Assembly: GCA_965242605.1 (NCBI GenBank) | Contig: CBDESS010000001.1 | Span: 62,001 to 126,000 of the forward strand | DNA from: JAAXHF01 sp965242605 | GTDB lineage: Bacteria > Desulfobacterota > Binatia > Bin18 | Direction of reading: 5' to 3' | Length of the DNA stretch: 64,000 nucleotides | Part shown: positions 42,679-51,565 of the stretch, one piece after another | Numbering within the stretch: position 1 is the stretch's first letter | Layout of the letters: every line of letters starts with the position of its first letter | Made by a program: the position numbers and the translations under genes | Notes under the pieces: model-generated | Databases searched by the model: none | What the model was told of the DNA's origin: nothing | What the model saw: the letters and a program-made list of their open reading frames with translations, nothing else

Positions 42679-43962
42679 TCAGTGCAGGGTGGCCTGCAAG
42701 CCCAGCCCCTCACGCAGGGCTCGGACCAGGGCGATGTTATCGCTGTGGCCGGTCCGCTCGGCCGTCACTTGCCCCCGCAGCGGTCGCCCCAGCAGGTAGA
42801 GGTCGCCGAGCAGATCCAGGACTTTGTGGCGGGCGAGTTCGTCGTCAAAACGCAGCGGGGGGTTAATCACGCCCTGGTCGCCGACCAAAATACAGTTGTC
42901 AAGCCGCCCGCCGTTGGCTAGGCCCATCTGCTCCAGGGTCTGGACCTCTTTCAAAAAGCCAAAGGTCCGGGCCGGGGCAATCTCGGCGCAGAAGCTCTCG
43001 GCCCCGTGATGCACATAGCAGTGTTCCTGACGGCCGACCGGTGGGGGATAGTCCAGGATGTACCGGACCGAAAAATGGTCGGCCGGCTCAATACGCAGTC
43101 CCTTGCCAGCCTCCCTGTCGCCGACCTTATACGACCGGTCAACCGTAATGACCTCAACCGTCTCGTGCTGCTCAACGACTCCGGCTTCGTCAAGCAGGCG
43201 GCAGAACTCGCGCGCCGAGCCGTCCAGAATCGGGATTTCGTCCTGCATCTTAATCATGAGATTGCTGATGCCGTAGCCGTGCAGGGCGGCCATGAGATGC
43301 TCAACTGTGCGGGCCATAGCGCCGTCCCGGTACAAACTCGTGGCATAGCCGGTTGAGCTGACGTAGTCAACCGAGGCCGGAATCATCACATCGGTCGATA
43401 AGGAGCCGAACACAAGCCCGCTGCCGGGCGGTAGCGGTTGCAGGATCACCCCGGTCCGCACGCCAGAGTGCAAGCCCTGGCCGCGCAGCACAACGCTGCG
43501 CCCAATGGTCCGGGCCCGGACACACTCGCGCGGCTGCGCCGCGGCCTGACGGTTGGGCGGCGGAGTGCGGTGGTGGCCTTGGGCGGCGTGGTCAGCCGCT
43601 TCGCGCCCAATCGCCCGATAGACCGAGCGGAGCAGGGCTTCGAGCGAAAACGGTTTTTCAATAAAATCGGTCGCCCCCAGCTTGGTCGCCCGGACCGCGG
43701 TCTCAATCGTGCCGTGGCCGGAAATGACAATGACCGGCAACTCCGGTTGGTGGGCTTTCAGTTGTTCAAGCAGGCTGATCCCGTCGAGTTGCGGCATCCA
43801 AATATCAAGAATGACCAGCCGGGGTTGGCTGCTGCGGACCAGCTCAAGGATGTGCGTGCCGTCACCAGTGTCCAGGACCTCAAATCCCTCATCGGTCAGA
43901 ATACCGCACAGGGTCGTCCGAATCTTTTCCTCATCATCAATCACCAGAATGGTGTCATCCAT
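42679..43962 (-). CDS. lpxC: Receiver domain-LpxC fusion (UDP-3-O-acyl-N-acetylglucosamine deacetylase)
   Basis: 427 residues in one frame. Residues 1-115 are a complete receiver domain: acidic pair at MDDTILVIDDEEK, phosphoacceptor Asp53 (VILDIWMP), Ser81 (VISGHGT) and Lys103 (IEKPFS), close to NtrX. A charged linker (about 116-149) joins a full LpxC (150-427): GQGLHSG, zinc His in ARTVEHLMAALHGYGI, ILDGSAREF, AGAESF-like ESFCAEIAPARTFGF, the second zinc pair in ARHKVLDLLGDLYLL, and catalytic TGHSDN. LpxC deacetylates UDP-3-O-acyl-GlcNAc, the committed step of lipid A synthesis. The start overlaps the upstream NtrY-like kinase gene by 8 bp. Probably phosphorylated by that kinase; the effect on activity is unknown. 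Confidence 0.9.
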   Translation of the reverse strand: MDDTILVIDDEEKIRTTLCGILTDEGFEVLDTGDGTHILELVRSSQPRLVILDIWMPQLDGISLLEQLKAHQPELPVIVISGHGTIETAVRATKLGATDFIEKPFSLEALLRSVYRAIGREAADHAAQGHHRTPPPNRQAAAQPRECVRARTIGRSVVLRGQGLHSGVRTGVILQPLPPGSGLVFGSLSTDVMIPASVDYVSSTGYATSLYRDGAMARTVEHLMAALHGYGISNLMIKMQDEIPILDGSAREFCRLLDEAGVVEQHETVEVITVDRSYKVGDREAGKGLRIEPADHFSVRYILDYPPPVGRQEHCYVHHGAESFCAEIAPARTFGFLKEVQTLEQMGLANGGRLDNCILVGDQGVINPPLRFDDELARHKVLDLLGDLYLLGRPLRGQVTAERTGHSDNIALVRALREGLGLQATLH

Positions 43963-46282
43963 ACTGTCCTCCTCGTTGTGTCGGCGCGGTCGGCGGCGGC
44001 GGTGCCGTGGCCAAGTCTAGGCTCAGCCGCTCTCGCCGGCGGACCGGCAGCTCAATAAGAAAGCGACTCCCGTGTGGGATATTGTCCTGTACGCGCAGAA
44101 AAGCCTGATGATCGGCCACCACCGTGGCCACAATTGCCAGGCCGAGGCCCGTTCCGTCTTTTTTGGTCGAAAAATAGGGCTCGAACAAGCGATCCTTGAG
44201 CTCCGTTGGAATACCGCAGCCGGTGTCGGTCACCTCAAGCCGAACGATGCCGACCGAGCGGAAAAAGCGGGTCGAGACCTCAATGTGCCCCGGCGAGCCG
44301 TTGCCACTGCCGTTGACCGGGGTCTGGCAGGCGGCCACGGCGTTGTCCAGCAGGTTGCGGAGCGCCCGTTTGATGCCCTCGCGGTCGAGGTCTAACAGCG
44401 GCAGATTGGGGTCGTAGGACAGGCTGAAATCCAGCTCCCGGTGCGCCTCGGAAAAGATGATACTCACCTCTTGGAGCAGGGCGTTCAGGTCCTCCGGCTG
44501 GAACTCGGCGGTCGGCAAGCGGGCAAAGGCCGAAAACTCGTTGACCAGCCGTTTAATCGTATCAACCTCGTGGGTGATGCTCTGGACACATTCGTTTAAC
44601 ACGCCCTGGGAGTCGGACAACTGCGGCGGCGCAAAACGGCGCTGCAAGCGCTGGGCGGCAAGCTGAATTGGGGTCAGCGGGTTTTTGATTTCGTGGGCAA
44701 TCCGGCACGCCACCTCACGCCAGGCTTCCATCCGTTCGACCCGGATGATCTGGGTCACATCCTCAAAAAAGCACACCCCGCCCAACATGTATCCGCCCTC
44801 GTCAGTCAGGGGCGCGGTGGTCACCAGCAGGGTCAGGGCTCGGCCGTCGCGCAGCAGGCGCAGTTGGCCCTGGCTGTCGGGTCTGCTCTCGTCGCCAGCG
44901 CTCGGCGAGCCGAGCGACTCGGTCAGCAGGGTACCGACCAGCCGCCGCAGTTCGGCGAACTCGGCCGCCCCAAACACGTCGCGGTAGTCGCGCTTGACGG
45001 CCCCCTCGGCGGCTACTCCCAGCAGATGCTCGGCGGCCCGATTCAACGTTGAGACCAGACCGGTCCGATCTAAAGAGACGACCCCGGCGTTCATATTAGT
45101 CAGCAGGATTTCCATATAGCGCCGCCGGGCTTCCAGCTCTTGATGGCTGTGCTGCAGGTCGGTCGTCATCCGGTTGAAGGCAGCCACCAGGGTCCCGACC
45201 TCGTCCTCGCCCTCGCCCTCAAGCCGATGGCCCCAGTGACCCTGGGCGACCTCACTGGTTGCCGCGGCCAGGCGTTGGAGCGGGACGGCGATCTTTTTGG
45301 CCAAAAAGAAACCCAGCCACACCGCGGAAAAGACCGCCACCAGCGTCGCCAGCAGCATGGTGATCATGTAACTGTTTTTCATCGGCTGTTTGAGAATTCT
45401 GAGCTGTCGATACTCGCGGAAGGCGTCCGTCAACTGGCTTCCCTGCCGGACAATGTGAGACGGCACCGAGTACTCAACAACGACCGCTCCAAGCACAGCA
45501 TCGTGGCCTGGGATGGGCACGCCGCTGCGCACGATTTGGGCCTGGCCCGGGAGATGGGCCTGGCGGACAGCGGTATTCTGGAACACCTGCTCGAGCAGCT
45601 CGGCGTCCAGGCTGCCATCCCCGCCGCCGGCGTGGTCCGGTCCTGATGCGGTCGCCAAGAGTCGCCGGTCGGGACCAAAGAGCAGAATGCGGCCCAACTC
45701 AAAACGGTGACGGGTGCGCTCAACCAAGTCTTGCAGAGCCTGGTCTGGCCCAGCGGTCAAGTCCCGGGCCGCTACCTCGCTGGCCAGCACGCGGGCGTGG
45801 AACAGGGCCTCATCAGCCAAACGATCGTAGAAGGCAGCAACGACGCTGAGCGATCCGCCCAGCGAGTTTTCGATCTTGTTGGAAAACCAGTTGTCAATAG
45901 ACCGATTGACGAAACCAATCCCAATCAAAAGCAGCAGGAGGGCCGGCAACAAGGCAATCGCCACAAAGGCCAGGACGAGCCGGAAGCGCAGGTGCGCGCC
46001 CGGGAGCTTCTGCTGCCACCCGTAAAAGAGTTTGACCAAGTTGCGGCCGACCAGAAAAACGATCAGGATGAGTAGAACAACATTGAGGTTGATCAGCAGG
46101 ACAAAGATGATGTTACCGGCTAGGCTGCGGGTGTTAGTGATCTGCGGCACCGAGCTTTGCGAGACGACAAACAGCAAGACGCCGAGGGCGGCGAGCAGAA
46201 CCAGCACGCTTTCCCACAGCCGCCGGCGTCTGGCGCGCTCAGATTCTTGGGACGGGGGAGCGGACGGCGGTCGGGTGTCCAT
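43955..46282 (-). CDS. NtrY-like sensor histidine kinase
   Basis: 775 residues, NtrY type. Three or more N-terminal helices (LWESVLVLLAALGVLLFVV, IIFVLLINLNVVLLILIVFL, LAFVAIALLPALLLLLIGIG), a periplasmic sensing region (about 130-300), a further helix, a HAMP domain (about 325-380: LAKKIAVPLQRLAAATSEVA), a PAS domain (about 385-510), the HisKA dimerisation helix with His530 in CRIAHEIKNPLTPIQ, and a C-terminal HATPase with LRNLLDNAVAAC and DTGCGIPTELKDRLFEPYFS. Its end overlaps the receiver-LpxC gene by 8 bp, pointing to that receiver as its output, in the place where NtrX normally lies. Signal sensed is unknown. Confidence 0.93.
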   Translation of the reverse strand: MDTRPPSAPPSQESERARRRRLWESVLVLLAALGVLLFVVSQSSVPQITNTRSLAGNIIFVLLINLNVVLLILIVFLVGRNLVKLFYGWQQKLPGAHLRFRLVLAFVAIALLPALLLLLIGIGFVNRSIDNWFSNKIENSLGGSLSVVAAFYDRLADEALFHARVLASEVAARDLTAGPDQALQDLVERTRHRFELGRILLFGPDRRLLATASGPDHAGGGDGSLDAELLEQVFQNTAVRQAHLPGQAQIVRSGVPIPGHDAVLGAVVVEYSVPSHIVRQGSQLTDAFREYRQLRILKQPMKNSYMITMLLATLVAVFSAVWLGFFLAKKIAVPLQRLAAATSEVAQGHWGHRLEGEGEDEVGTLVAAFNRMTTDLQHSHQELEARRRYMEILLTNMNAGVVSLDRTGLVSTLNRAAEHLLGVAAEGAVKRDYRDVFGAAEFAELRRLVGTLLTESLGSPSAGDESRPDSQGQLRLLRDGRALTLLVTTAPLTDEGGYMLGGVCFFEDVTQIIRVERMEAWREVACRIAHEIKNPLTPIQLAAQRLQRRFAPPQLSDSQGVLNECVQSITHEVDTIKRLVNEFSAFARLPTAEFQPEDLNALLQEVSIIFSEAHRELDFSLSYDPNLPLLDLDREGIKRALRNLLDNAVAACQTPVNGSGNGSPGHIEVSTRFFRSVGIVRLEVTDTGCGIPTELKDRLFEPYFSTKKDGTGLGLAIVATVVADHQAFLRVQDNIPHGSRFLIELPVRRRERLSLDLATAPPPPTAPTQRGGQYG

Positions 46283-46307
46283 AGCGTCTCAACTGCTCCA
46301 CATCCGG

Positions 46308-47381
46308 TCAGAACAGCTCGTCTTGGCCTGCCCCACCGGCGTTGGTGCGACCAAAATGGGCGTAGGCTTTGAGGGTAGCCAGCCGCCCGCGGGGCGTGCG
46401 CTGGAGATAGCCCTCCTGAATCAGGTAGGGCTCATACACGTCTTCAATGGTATGTTTCTCTTCGCCAATGGCCGCGGCTATGGTTTCAATCCCAACCGGC
46501 CCCCCCTGGAACTTGTCAATAATCGCCAGCAGGACGGCCCGGTCCATTTTGTCAAAGCCGACCTCGTCCACTTCCAGCAGCCGCAGCGCGGCCTGGGCCA
46601 CTTCAAGGCTAACCACAGAGTCGGCCTTGACCTGGGCAAAGTCGCGCACCCGTCGTAGCAGGCGATTGGCGATGCGCGGCGTGCCCCGCGAGCGGTGGGC
46701 AATCTCGGCCACCCCGTCGGGGTCAATCGTCATGTGCAGGATGGAGGCCGAGCGGCGGATGATCTGTTCCAGTTCAACCACCTGGTAAAAGTCAAGGCGA
46801 AAGGTCGAGCCAAAGCGGTCGCGCAGGGGCGAGGTCAGCAGACCCGAGCGGGTGGTCGCCCCCACCAGGGTGAAGTGTTTGAGCGACAGCTTGACGGTGC
46901 GGGCCGAGGGGCCCTGGCCGACCACCAGGTCCAGTTGAAAATCTTCCATCGCCGGATACAGGAACTCTTCCACCACCCGGTTGAGGCGGTGAATCTCGTC
47001 AATGAACAGCACATCGCCGTCTTCCAGGTTGGTCAGGACAGCCGCCAGGTCGCCCGGCCGTTCAATGACCGGCCCGGTCGTGGCCCGGATATCTACCCCC
47101 ATTTCCCGGGCGATAATATGGGCCAGCGAGGTCTTGCCCAGCCCCGGCGGACCGTAGAACAGCAGGTGGTCAAGCACGTCACCCCGCTGTTTGGCGGCCT
47201 CAATGGCGATATGCAGATTCTGCTTGGTGCTCTCCTGACCGATATAATCGTCCAGGCTGCGGGGGCGCAGCGAGCCCTCAAGCCGCGCCTCGCCGCCACT
47301 CGCGCCAGCGTCCATCTCCTCGTCAAGTGGCGCGTTCAGGTCAAGGACAGGAGCTCTGGGCGATTCTTTTGGCTTGCTCAC
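46308..47381 (-). CDS. ruvB: Holliday junction DNA helicase RuvB
   Basis: 357 residues. AAA+ motor of the RuvABC resolvasome. Walker A FYGPPGLGKTSLAH, Walker B VLFIDEIHRLNR, sensor 1 LVGATTRSGLL, the RuvA-contacting hairpin ARTVKLSLKHF and a winged-helix C-terminus (QEGYLQRTPRGR). Begins with GTG whose bases overlap the ruvA stop (GTGA), so they are coupled. The N-terminal 30 residues are variable and slightly long. The NtrY-like kinase gene begins 25 bp downstream on the same strand. Confidence 0.97.
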   Translation of the reverse strand: MSKPKESPRAPVLDLNAPLDEEMDAGASGGEARLEGSLRPRSLDDYIGQESTKQNLHIAIEAAKQRGDVLDHLLFYGPPGLGKTSLAHIIAREMGVDIRATTGPVIERPGDLAAVLTNLEDGDVLFIDEIHRLNRVVEEFLYPAMEDFQLDLVVGQGPSARTVKLSLKHFTLVGATTRSGLLTSPLRDRFGSTFRLDFYQVVELEQIIRRSASILHMTIDPDGVAEIAHRSRGTPRIANRLLRRVRDFAQVKADSVVSLEVAQAALRLLEVDEVGFDKMDRAVLLAIIDKFQGGPVGIETIAAAIGEEKHTIEDVYEPYLIQEGYLQRTPRGRLATLKAYAHFGRTNAGGAGQDELF

Positions 47382-47968
47382 GCACTCAGACTCCGTAGCG
47401 ACTCCTGAATGATGTCGGTCAGCGTTGCCCGTCCATCGCGCAGGGCACGCTGAACCGCTTTTTCGGCCTGGGCATGACGATAGCCCAGATTGATCAGGGC
47501 CGATACCGCGTCCTCAGAAACCGCCGGCTCGGTGCCCGGGACCGCCGCGCTATCGCCGCCAGGAAACGTCCCGACCTTTTCGCGCAGCTCAACCACCAGA
47601 CGCTCGGCCGTTCTCCGCCCAACCCCCGGGACAGCCAGCAGCCGGGTCACGTCACCAGCCCGCAGGGCGTCTTGCAGCTCCTCAACCGGGATACCGGACA
47701 GGATGTTGACGGCCAGCCGGGGACCAATCCCGCTCACCCCCTTGAGCAGTACAAAGCCGGCCTTTTCCTGCTCGTCGAGAAAGCCGAAAAGCTGGAAGGC
47801 GTCTTCACGCACATGGGTGTGGATATGCAGACTGACCCGCCGGTCCGGCTCGGGCAGGCGATAAAAGGTCTGGAGCGAGACCAACACCAGATAGCCTACC
47901 CCGCCGACATCGATAATCAGCTGATCCGGGGCTTTGTCTTTGAGTACCCCGCTCAGACGCGCAATCAT
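47378..47968 (-). CDS. ruvA: Holliday junction DNA helicase RuvA
   Basis: 196 residues. Junction-binding tetramer subunit. N-terminal OB fold (MIARLSGVLKDKAPDQL), two helix-hairpin-helix motifs (VSGIGPRLAVNILSG and VPGVGRRTAERLVVEL), flexible linker (about 125-150) and a C-terminal UBA-like domain that binds RuvB (ALINLGYRHAQAEKAV). ATG 47968 is the usual start and lies 2 bp after the ruvC stop; longer frames overlap ruvC and lack similarity. Confidence 0.97.
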   Translation of the reverse strand: MIARLSGVLKDKAPDQLIIDVGGVGYLVLVSLQTFYRLPEPDRRVSLHIHTHVREDAFQLFGFLDEQEKAGFVLLKGVSGIGPRLAVNILSGIPVEELQDALRAGDVTRLLAVPGVGRRTAERLVVELREKVGTFPGGDSAAVPGTEPAVSEDAVSALINLGYRHAQAEKAVQRALRDGRATLTDIIQESLRSLSA

Positions 47969-47970
47969 CG

Positions 47971-48612
47971 TCAGCCCCGGCCTCTTGCCGAGCCACCGAC
48001 CAGCAAGTCTGGGGCCAGACTGTCTACCGAAACCTGACGCCACGAGCGCGGGCGTCTTTTGCTCTGACGGCCCATCACCTCGGCCAGCTGAGTCTGAATC
48101 TGAGCCGCCAGCGGCGAACTATGACAGTGACAGACCGCCGCGGCCAGGGCATCTGTCGCGTCCTGGCTGGTCGGCAAGGCCGCGGCGGTCTGTCCATTGC
48201 CCAACAGCGAAAACACGGCTTTCTGCACCTGGGTCTTATCGGCGCGGCCATAGCCGACCAGCGCGGTTTTAATTTCGGTCGGGTTGTACTCGGCAATTGC
48301 CAGCCCGGCCTGAGCCGCGGCCAGCAGGATGACGCCTCGGGCTTCTCCAAGCCGCAGGGCACTTTGCACATTGTAGGCCACAAACGCTTTTTCCAGGCTC
48401 AGGGTGTGAGGGGTCCAACGCTCAATGACCTCGACGATTCCTGCATATACGACCCGCAGCCGTTCGGGCAGGGATGAGAAGCCAGCCGTTGAAACAAGGC
48501 CGCCGGCACAAAAAGCGATGTTTCGGCCCTGACGGTCCACAATCCCCCAGCCGGTTCGCAAGGTCCCGGGGTCTACCCCGAGTACCCGTTCTCCTTTTTG
48601 CGTGCGTCGCAC
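47971..48612 (-). CDS. ruvC: Holliday junction resolvase RuvC
   Basis: 213 residues. RNase H-fold endonuclease that cuts Holliday junctions. Acidic catalytic residues: Asp14 in VLGVDPGTLRTGWG, Glu in HTLSLEKAFVAYNV, and the Asp pair in SQDATDALAAAVCH. The C-terminus (after about 170) is an extra basic/Ser-rich tail. GTG start at 48612 is supported by AGGAGG just upstream. First of the ruvCAB genes, 29 bp after yebC, the conserved order. Confidence 0.96.
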   Translation of the reverse strand: MRRTQKGERVLGVDPGTLRTGWGIVDRQGRNIAFCAGGLVSTAGFSSLPERLRVVYAGIVEVIERWTPHTLSLEKAFVAYNVQSALRLGEARGVILLAAAQAGLAIAEYNPTEIKTALVGYGRADKTQVQKAVFSLLGNGQTAAALPTSQDATDALAAAVCHCHSSPLAAQIQTQLAEVMGRQSKRRPRSWRQVSVDSLAPDLLVGGSARGRG

Positions 48613-48641
48613 CTGTCCTCCTCTCCCACCTCACCGGCGTG

Positions 48642-49394
48642 TCAGGCCGCGCTCAAGCGCTGGAAGTCCTCTTCAGAGAACTCACAGTTGGCGGCTACGC
48701 TCTGGATATCGTCGTGTTCCTGCAACACGTCAAGCAGCTTATACACCTGCTCGGCCTCTTTGCCGGACAGGCTGACCGTATTCTGGGAAACGAGCGTCAC
48801 CTCGGCCGACTGCATGCTCAGACCAGCCTGCTCAAGAGCGGCATGCACCGCATTGAAATCCTCTGGACTCGTCACTACCTCAAAGCTGCCCTCGCCGCCG
48901 CTCACATCTTCAGCCCCGGCCTCCAGCACAATTTCCATTAGTCGGTCTTCGTCAACCTGCTCGGCCCCGACCTCGATAATGCCTTTTTTATCAAACATCC
49001 AGGCGACCGAGTTTGAGGTCCCCAGGCTCCCGCCATACTTGGTCAGGAAATGGCGGATCTCGGCCACCGTCCGGTTCTTGTTATCGGTCAGGACTTGCAG
49101 CATGAGGGCCACCCCACCCGGGCCGTGGCCCTCGTAGACGACCTCTTCATAGCTGACGCCTTCGAGTTCGCCGGCACCTTTTTTGATCGCCCGCTCAATC
49201 GTGTCGTTCGGCATACTCGCGGCTCTGGCCGCGGCCAGAGCGGTGCGCAAGCGCGGGTTGGCCGATGCATCACTGCCGCCGATGCGAGCCGAGATGGTCA
49301 AATCCTTGATGAGCTTGTTGAACAGCTTGCCCCGGCGGGCATCCTTGACCGCCTTTTTATGTTTGATCGTGCTCCATTTAGAGTGGCCTGACAT
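48642..49394 (-). CDS. yebC: YebC/TACO1-family protein
   Basis: 250 residues. N-terminus MSGHSKWSTIKHKKAVKDAR is diagnostic, and PNDTIERAIKKG and ALMLQVLTDNKNRTVAEIRH are conserved. Family members help translation of proline-rich stretches or act as transcriptional regulators; which applies here is unknown. Positioned before ruvC as in most bacteria. ATG 49394 has GGAGGGG upstream; the frame extends but without similarity. Confidence 0.95.
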   Translation of the reverse strand: MSGHSKWSTIKHKKAVKDARRGKLFNKLIKDLTISARIGGSDASANPRLRTALAAARAASMPNDTIERAIKKGAGELEGVSYEEVVYEGHGPGGVALMLQVLTDNKNRTVAEIRHFLTKYGGSLGTSNSVAWMFDKKGIIEVGAEQVDEDRLMEIVLEAGAEDVSGGEGSFEVVTSPEDFNAVHAALEQAGLSMQSAEVTLVSQNTVSLSGKEAEQVYKLLDVLQEHDDIQSVAANCEFSEEDFQRLSAA

Positions 49395-49581
49395 GGAAAT
49401 GCCCCTCCTGCGCGGTGAGTGTCTGGTCCTGTGCTTAGCACATTGAGGCTGGGGAGTAAACGGAGAAATCACCCCCCGGCACTGCGAGCCAAAATGCTAA
49501 ACGTTTGAAAAATATGGGGTTTCAGAACACCCGGCAGAAGGCGGCCCGAAAAACGGCAGACAGGCTTTCCGGGGCGGTGGC

Positions 49582-51333
49582 CTATCTCGCCCCGACGGCC
49601 ACAACCCGGACCGTTATGATGTCGGTGTCGTGATACTGCTGGTGGCGCACCGACGAGGCAACATGCCGCAACAGACGCAGTGACAGATCGTTCTCGGCCG
49701 GCGTCCCAACGGCCCGCTCGCCGAGGAGAGCCAGCCGGTCCTCAAGGTTTTCTTCGCCGCTCGTGGCCACAAACTCCACTTCCGCAGCGTTCCTGTCGCC
49801 GCGCGCGACCAGCAGCAGACGCTGGCCGGCTCTCGCCGGTCTGTCTTCCTCGGGCTGAAGGAGGGTCAGCATGGTCTCTTCGCCGGCCGAGCACAGCCGC
49901 TCGGTGGACTCGGCATTCCAGCCCAGGCGCGAGGCCAACTGGCGCAGGAAATCCTCAATCTTGGGCAGAACGGCGACATCGAGTTCCATTTCGATACGCC
50001 GCCGGCGCGGGCCGGTCAGTTCCAGGAACAGGGTCAGGACAATTGCCGCAAAGCCCCCCATTGTCATGCCGTTGCCGAGCAGCGCGCTCCAGGCCTCGCC
50101 GAGGTAGTCGGCAAAAATCGCCTGATTCTGAAATCCCACCCCCAGCCAGAAGGCGACCCCGGCCACTGTGGCCTTGCGGTAATCAAGGTCGTCCTGGACG
50201 ATGATCTTCATACCCTGCATGAACAGCAGCCCGAGCAACACAAAAGCATAAGCGGCGACGACCGGGCTTGGAATGGCCAGCAGGAGAGCCGTGGCCTTGG
50301 GCAGAAACGCCAGCGTGACGAAGACAATGCCGACACCAACGCCCACACTGCGAGCGCCAACTCCAGTCAGTTCGGCGAGCGGGACGCTTGACGAGTAGGT
50401 CGTATTCGGCACGGTGGCGGCAAGGCCGGACAGCAGGTTACCCACGCCGTCGGCGGCGACTGCACCCTGGACCGTCCGAAAACTGATCGCCCGCGGCGCG
50501 CGCCACGAGACCCGCTGAATGGCCACAGCGTCGCCGACCGTCTCAATAGCGCCAACCAGGGTCACGAACACGAAGGCCGGCAACAGCGCCCAGAACTCGG
50601 CCCCAAACTCCATATCAAACCCCGACCAGGCGAACGCCGGCAGGCCAACCCAGGCCGCGGTGCTCACCCGTTCAAAGTCGTACAGCCCAAACGGCAAGGC
50701 GATGAGACAGCCCGAGGCAACGCCGATGACCGGTGCCCACAGCCGCCAGCCGCCTGAAGCGCGCAGTGCCAGGGCTACGACGACGATCAGGGTGACCGCG
50801 GCGCTTGTCGGAGCCGCGGCCGGCGATGTTCCCTCGGGCACATCGGTTAACAGGTCAAACATGACCGGCATGATGGTGACAGAGATCATGGCGATGACCG
50901 TGCCGGCGACGACCGGGGTGATGATCCGCCGCAGCAGCGACAGCCAGGCCGACAGCGCGAACTGGAACAGTGACGAGACTACAATCAGGCTGGCCAGCAG
51001 GGCCGGCCCCCCCTCCACCAGAGCCGTGATGGAGACAGAAATAAAGGTGGCCGAGGTGCCCATGATGAGGACATGGCCGGAGCCAATACGCCCCAGCCGG
51101 GCGGCCTGGAGGACGGTCGTCAGCCCGCTGATGATCAGCGCCGCAAAGACCGCCCAGGATAAATAGCTCTCGCTCTGGTTGGCCGCCCGGATCACAATGG
51201 CCGGGGTCAGCACGATAGCCACCAGGACAATCATGGCGTACTGACAACCGAGGCCGAGGGACAGGAGGTACGGGGGCTGTTCGTCGGGTTCGTAGCGGAT
51301 GTTCGGATTACGGCCGGCGGGATCGGTGGGCAT
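49582..51333 (-). CDS. NCS2-family (uracil/xanthine) permease with C-terminal ATPase-like tail
   Basis: 583 residues. The first about 440 form a nucleobase-ascorbate transporter: many helices (CQYAMIVLVAIVLTPAIVIR, LIMGTSATFISVSI), the conserved GAIETVGDAVAIQR with substrate Glu264, and TVPNTTYSSSVPLAELTGVG. After a basic stretch (GPRRRRIEMEL) the last about 135 residues resemble a degenerate RsbW/HATPase_c_2 domain: LPKIEDFLRQLASRLGWN, CSAGEETMLTLLQ, and NDLSLRLLRHVASSVRH, without a clear DxGxG nucleotide box. The fusion suggests regulated or signal-coupled transport. The transported substrate is not readable. Confidence 0.85.
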   Translation of the reverse strand: MPTDPAGRNPNIRYEPDEQPPYLLSLGLGCQYAMIVLVAIVLTPAIVIRAANQSESYLSWAVFAALIISGLTTVLQAARLGRIGSGHVLIMGTSATFISVSITALVEGGPALLASLIVVSSLFQFALSAWLSLLRRIITPVVAGTVIAMISVTIMPVMFDLLTDVPEGTSPAAAPTSAAVTLIVVVALALRASGGWRLWAPVIGVASGCLIALPFGLYDFERVSTAAWVGLPAFAWSGFDMEFGAEFWALLPAFVFVTLVGAIETVGDAVAIQRVSWRAPRAISFRTVQGAVAADGVGNLLSGLAATVPNTTYSSSVPLAELTGVGARSVGVGVGIVFVTLAFLPKATALLLAIPSPVVAAYAFVLLGLLFMQGMKIIVQDDLDYRKATVAGVAFWLGVGFQNQAIFADYLGEAWSALLGNGMTMGGFAAIVLTLFLELTGPRRRRIEMELDVAVLPKIEDFLRQLASRLGWNAESTERLCSAGEETMLTLLQPEEDRPARAGQRLLLVARGDRNAAEVEFVATSGEENLEDRLALLGERAVGTPAENDLSLRLLRHVASSVRHQQYHDTDIITVRVVAVGAR

Positions 51334-51565
51334 CGTGTCAACCTCAGCGGACGAGACAACAGCAGCCGAGGGTAGCAGAGACGATCTATCCCGACAAGGT
51401 ATTCCGGCTGCCTCTCAAGCCAAGATACGGCGAGCCGGGTTTGCGTAAGGCCCCTGAATCCGCCTTACTTGTCTGCCGGCGTAATACCCCCGGCAACTGG
51501 TGATCTTTTGCAAGCCCCGAGCGCTTGAGGCATCATATCTCTGCGCAGGGAAGGAGGAAGAGGGC

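Noticed and set aside
51334..51565. Possible cobalamin riboswitch upstream of the first TonB receptor.
   Set aside because: The stretch around GGCAACTGGTGATC only loosely resembles a B12-box; the conserved GCCACTG and AGYCAGGA elements are not in place.
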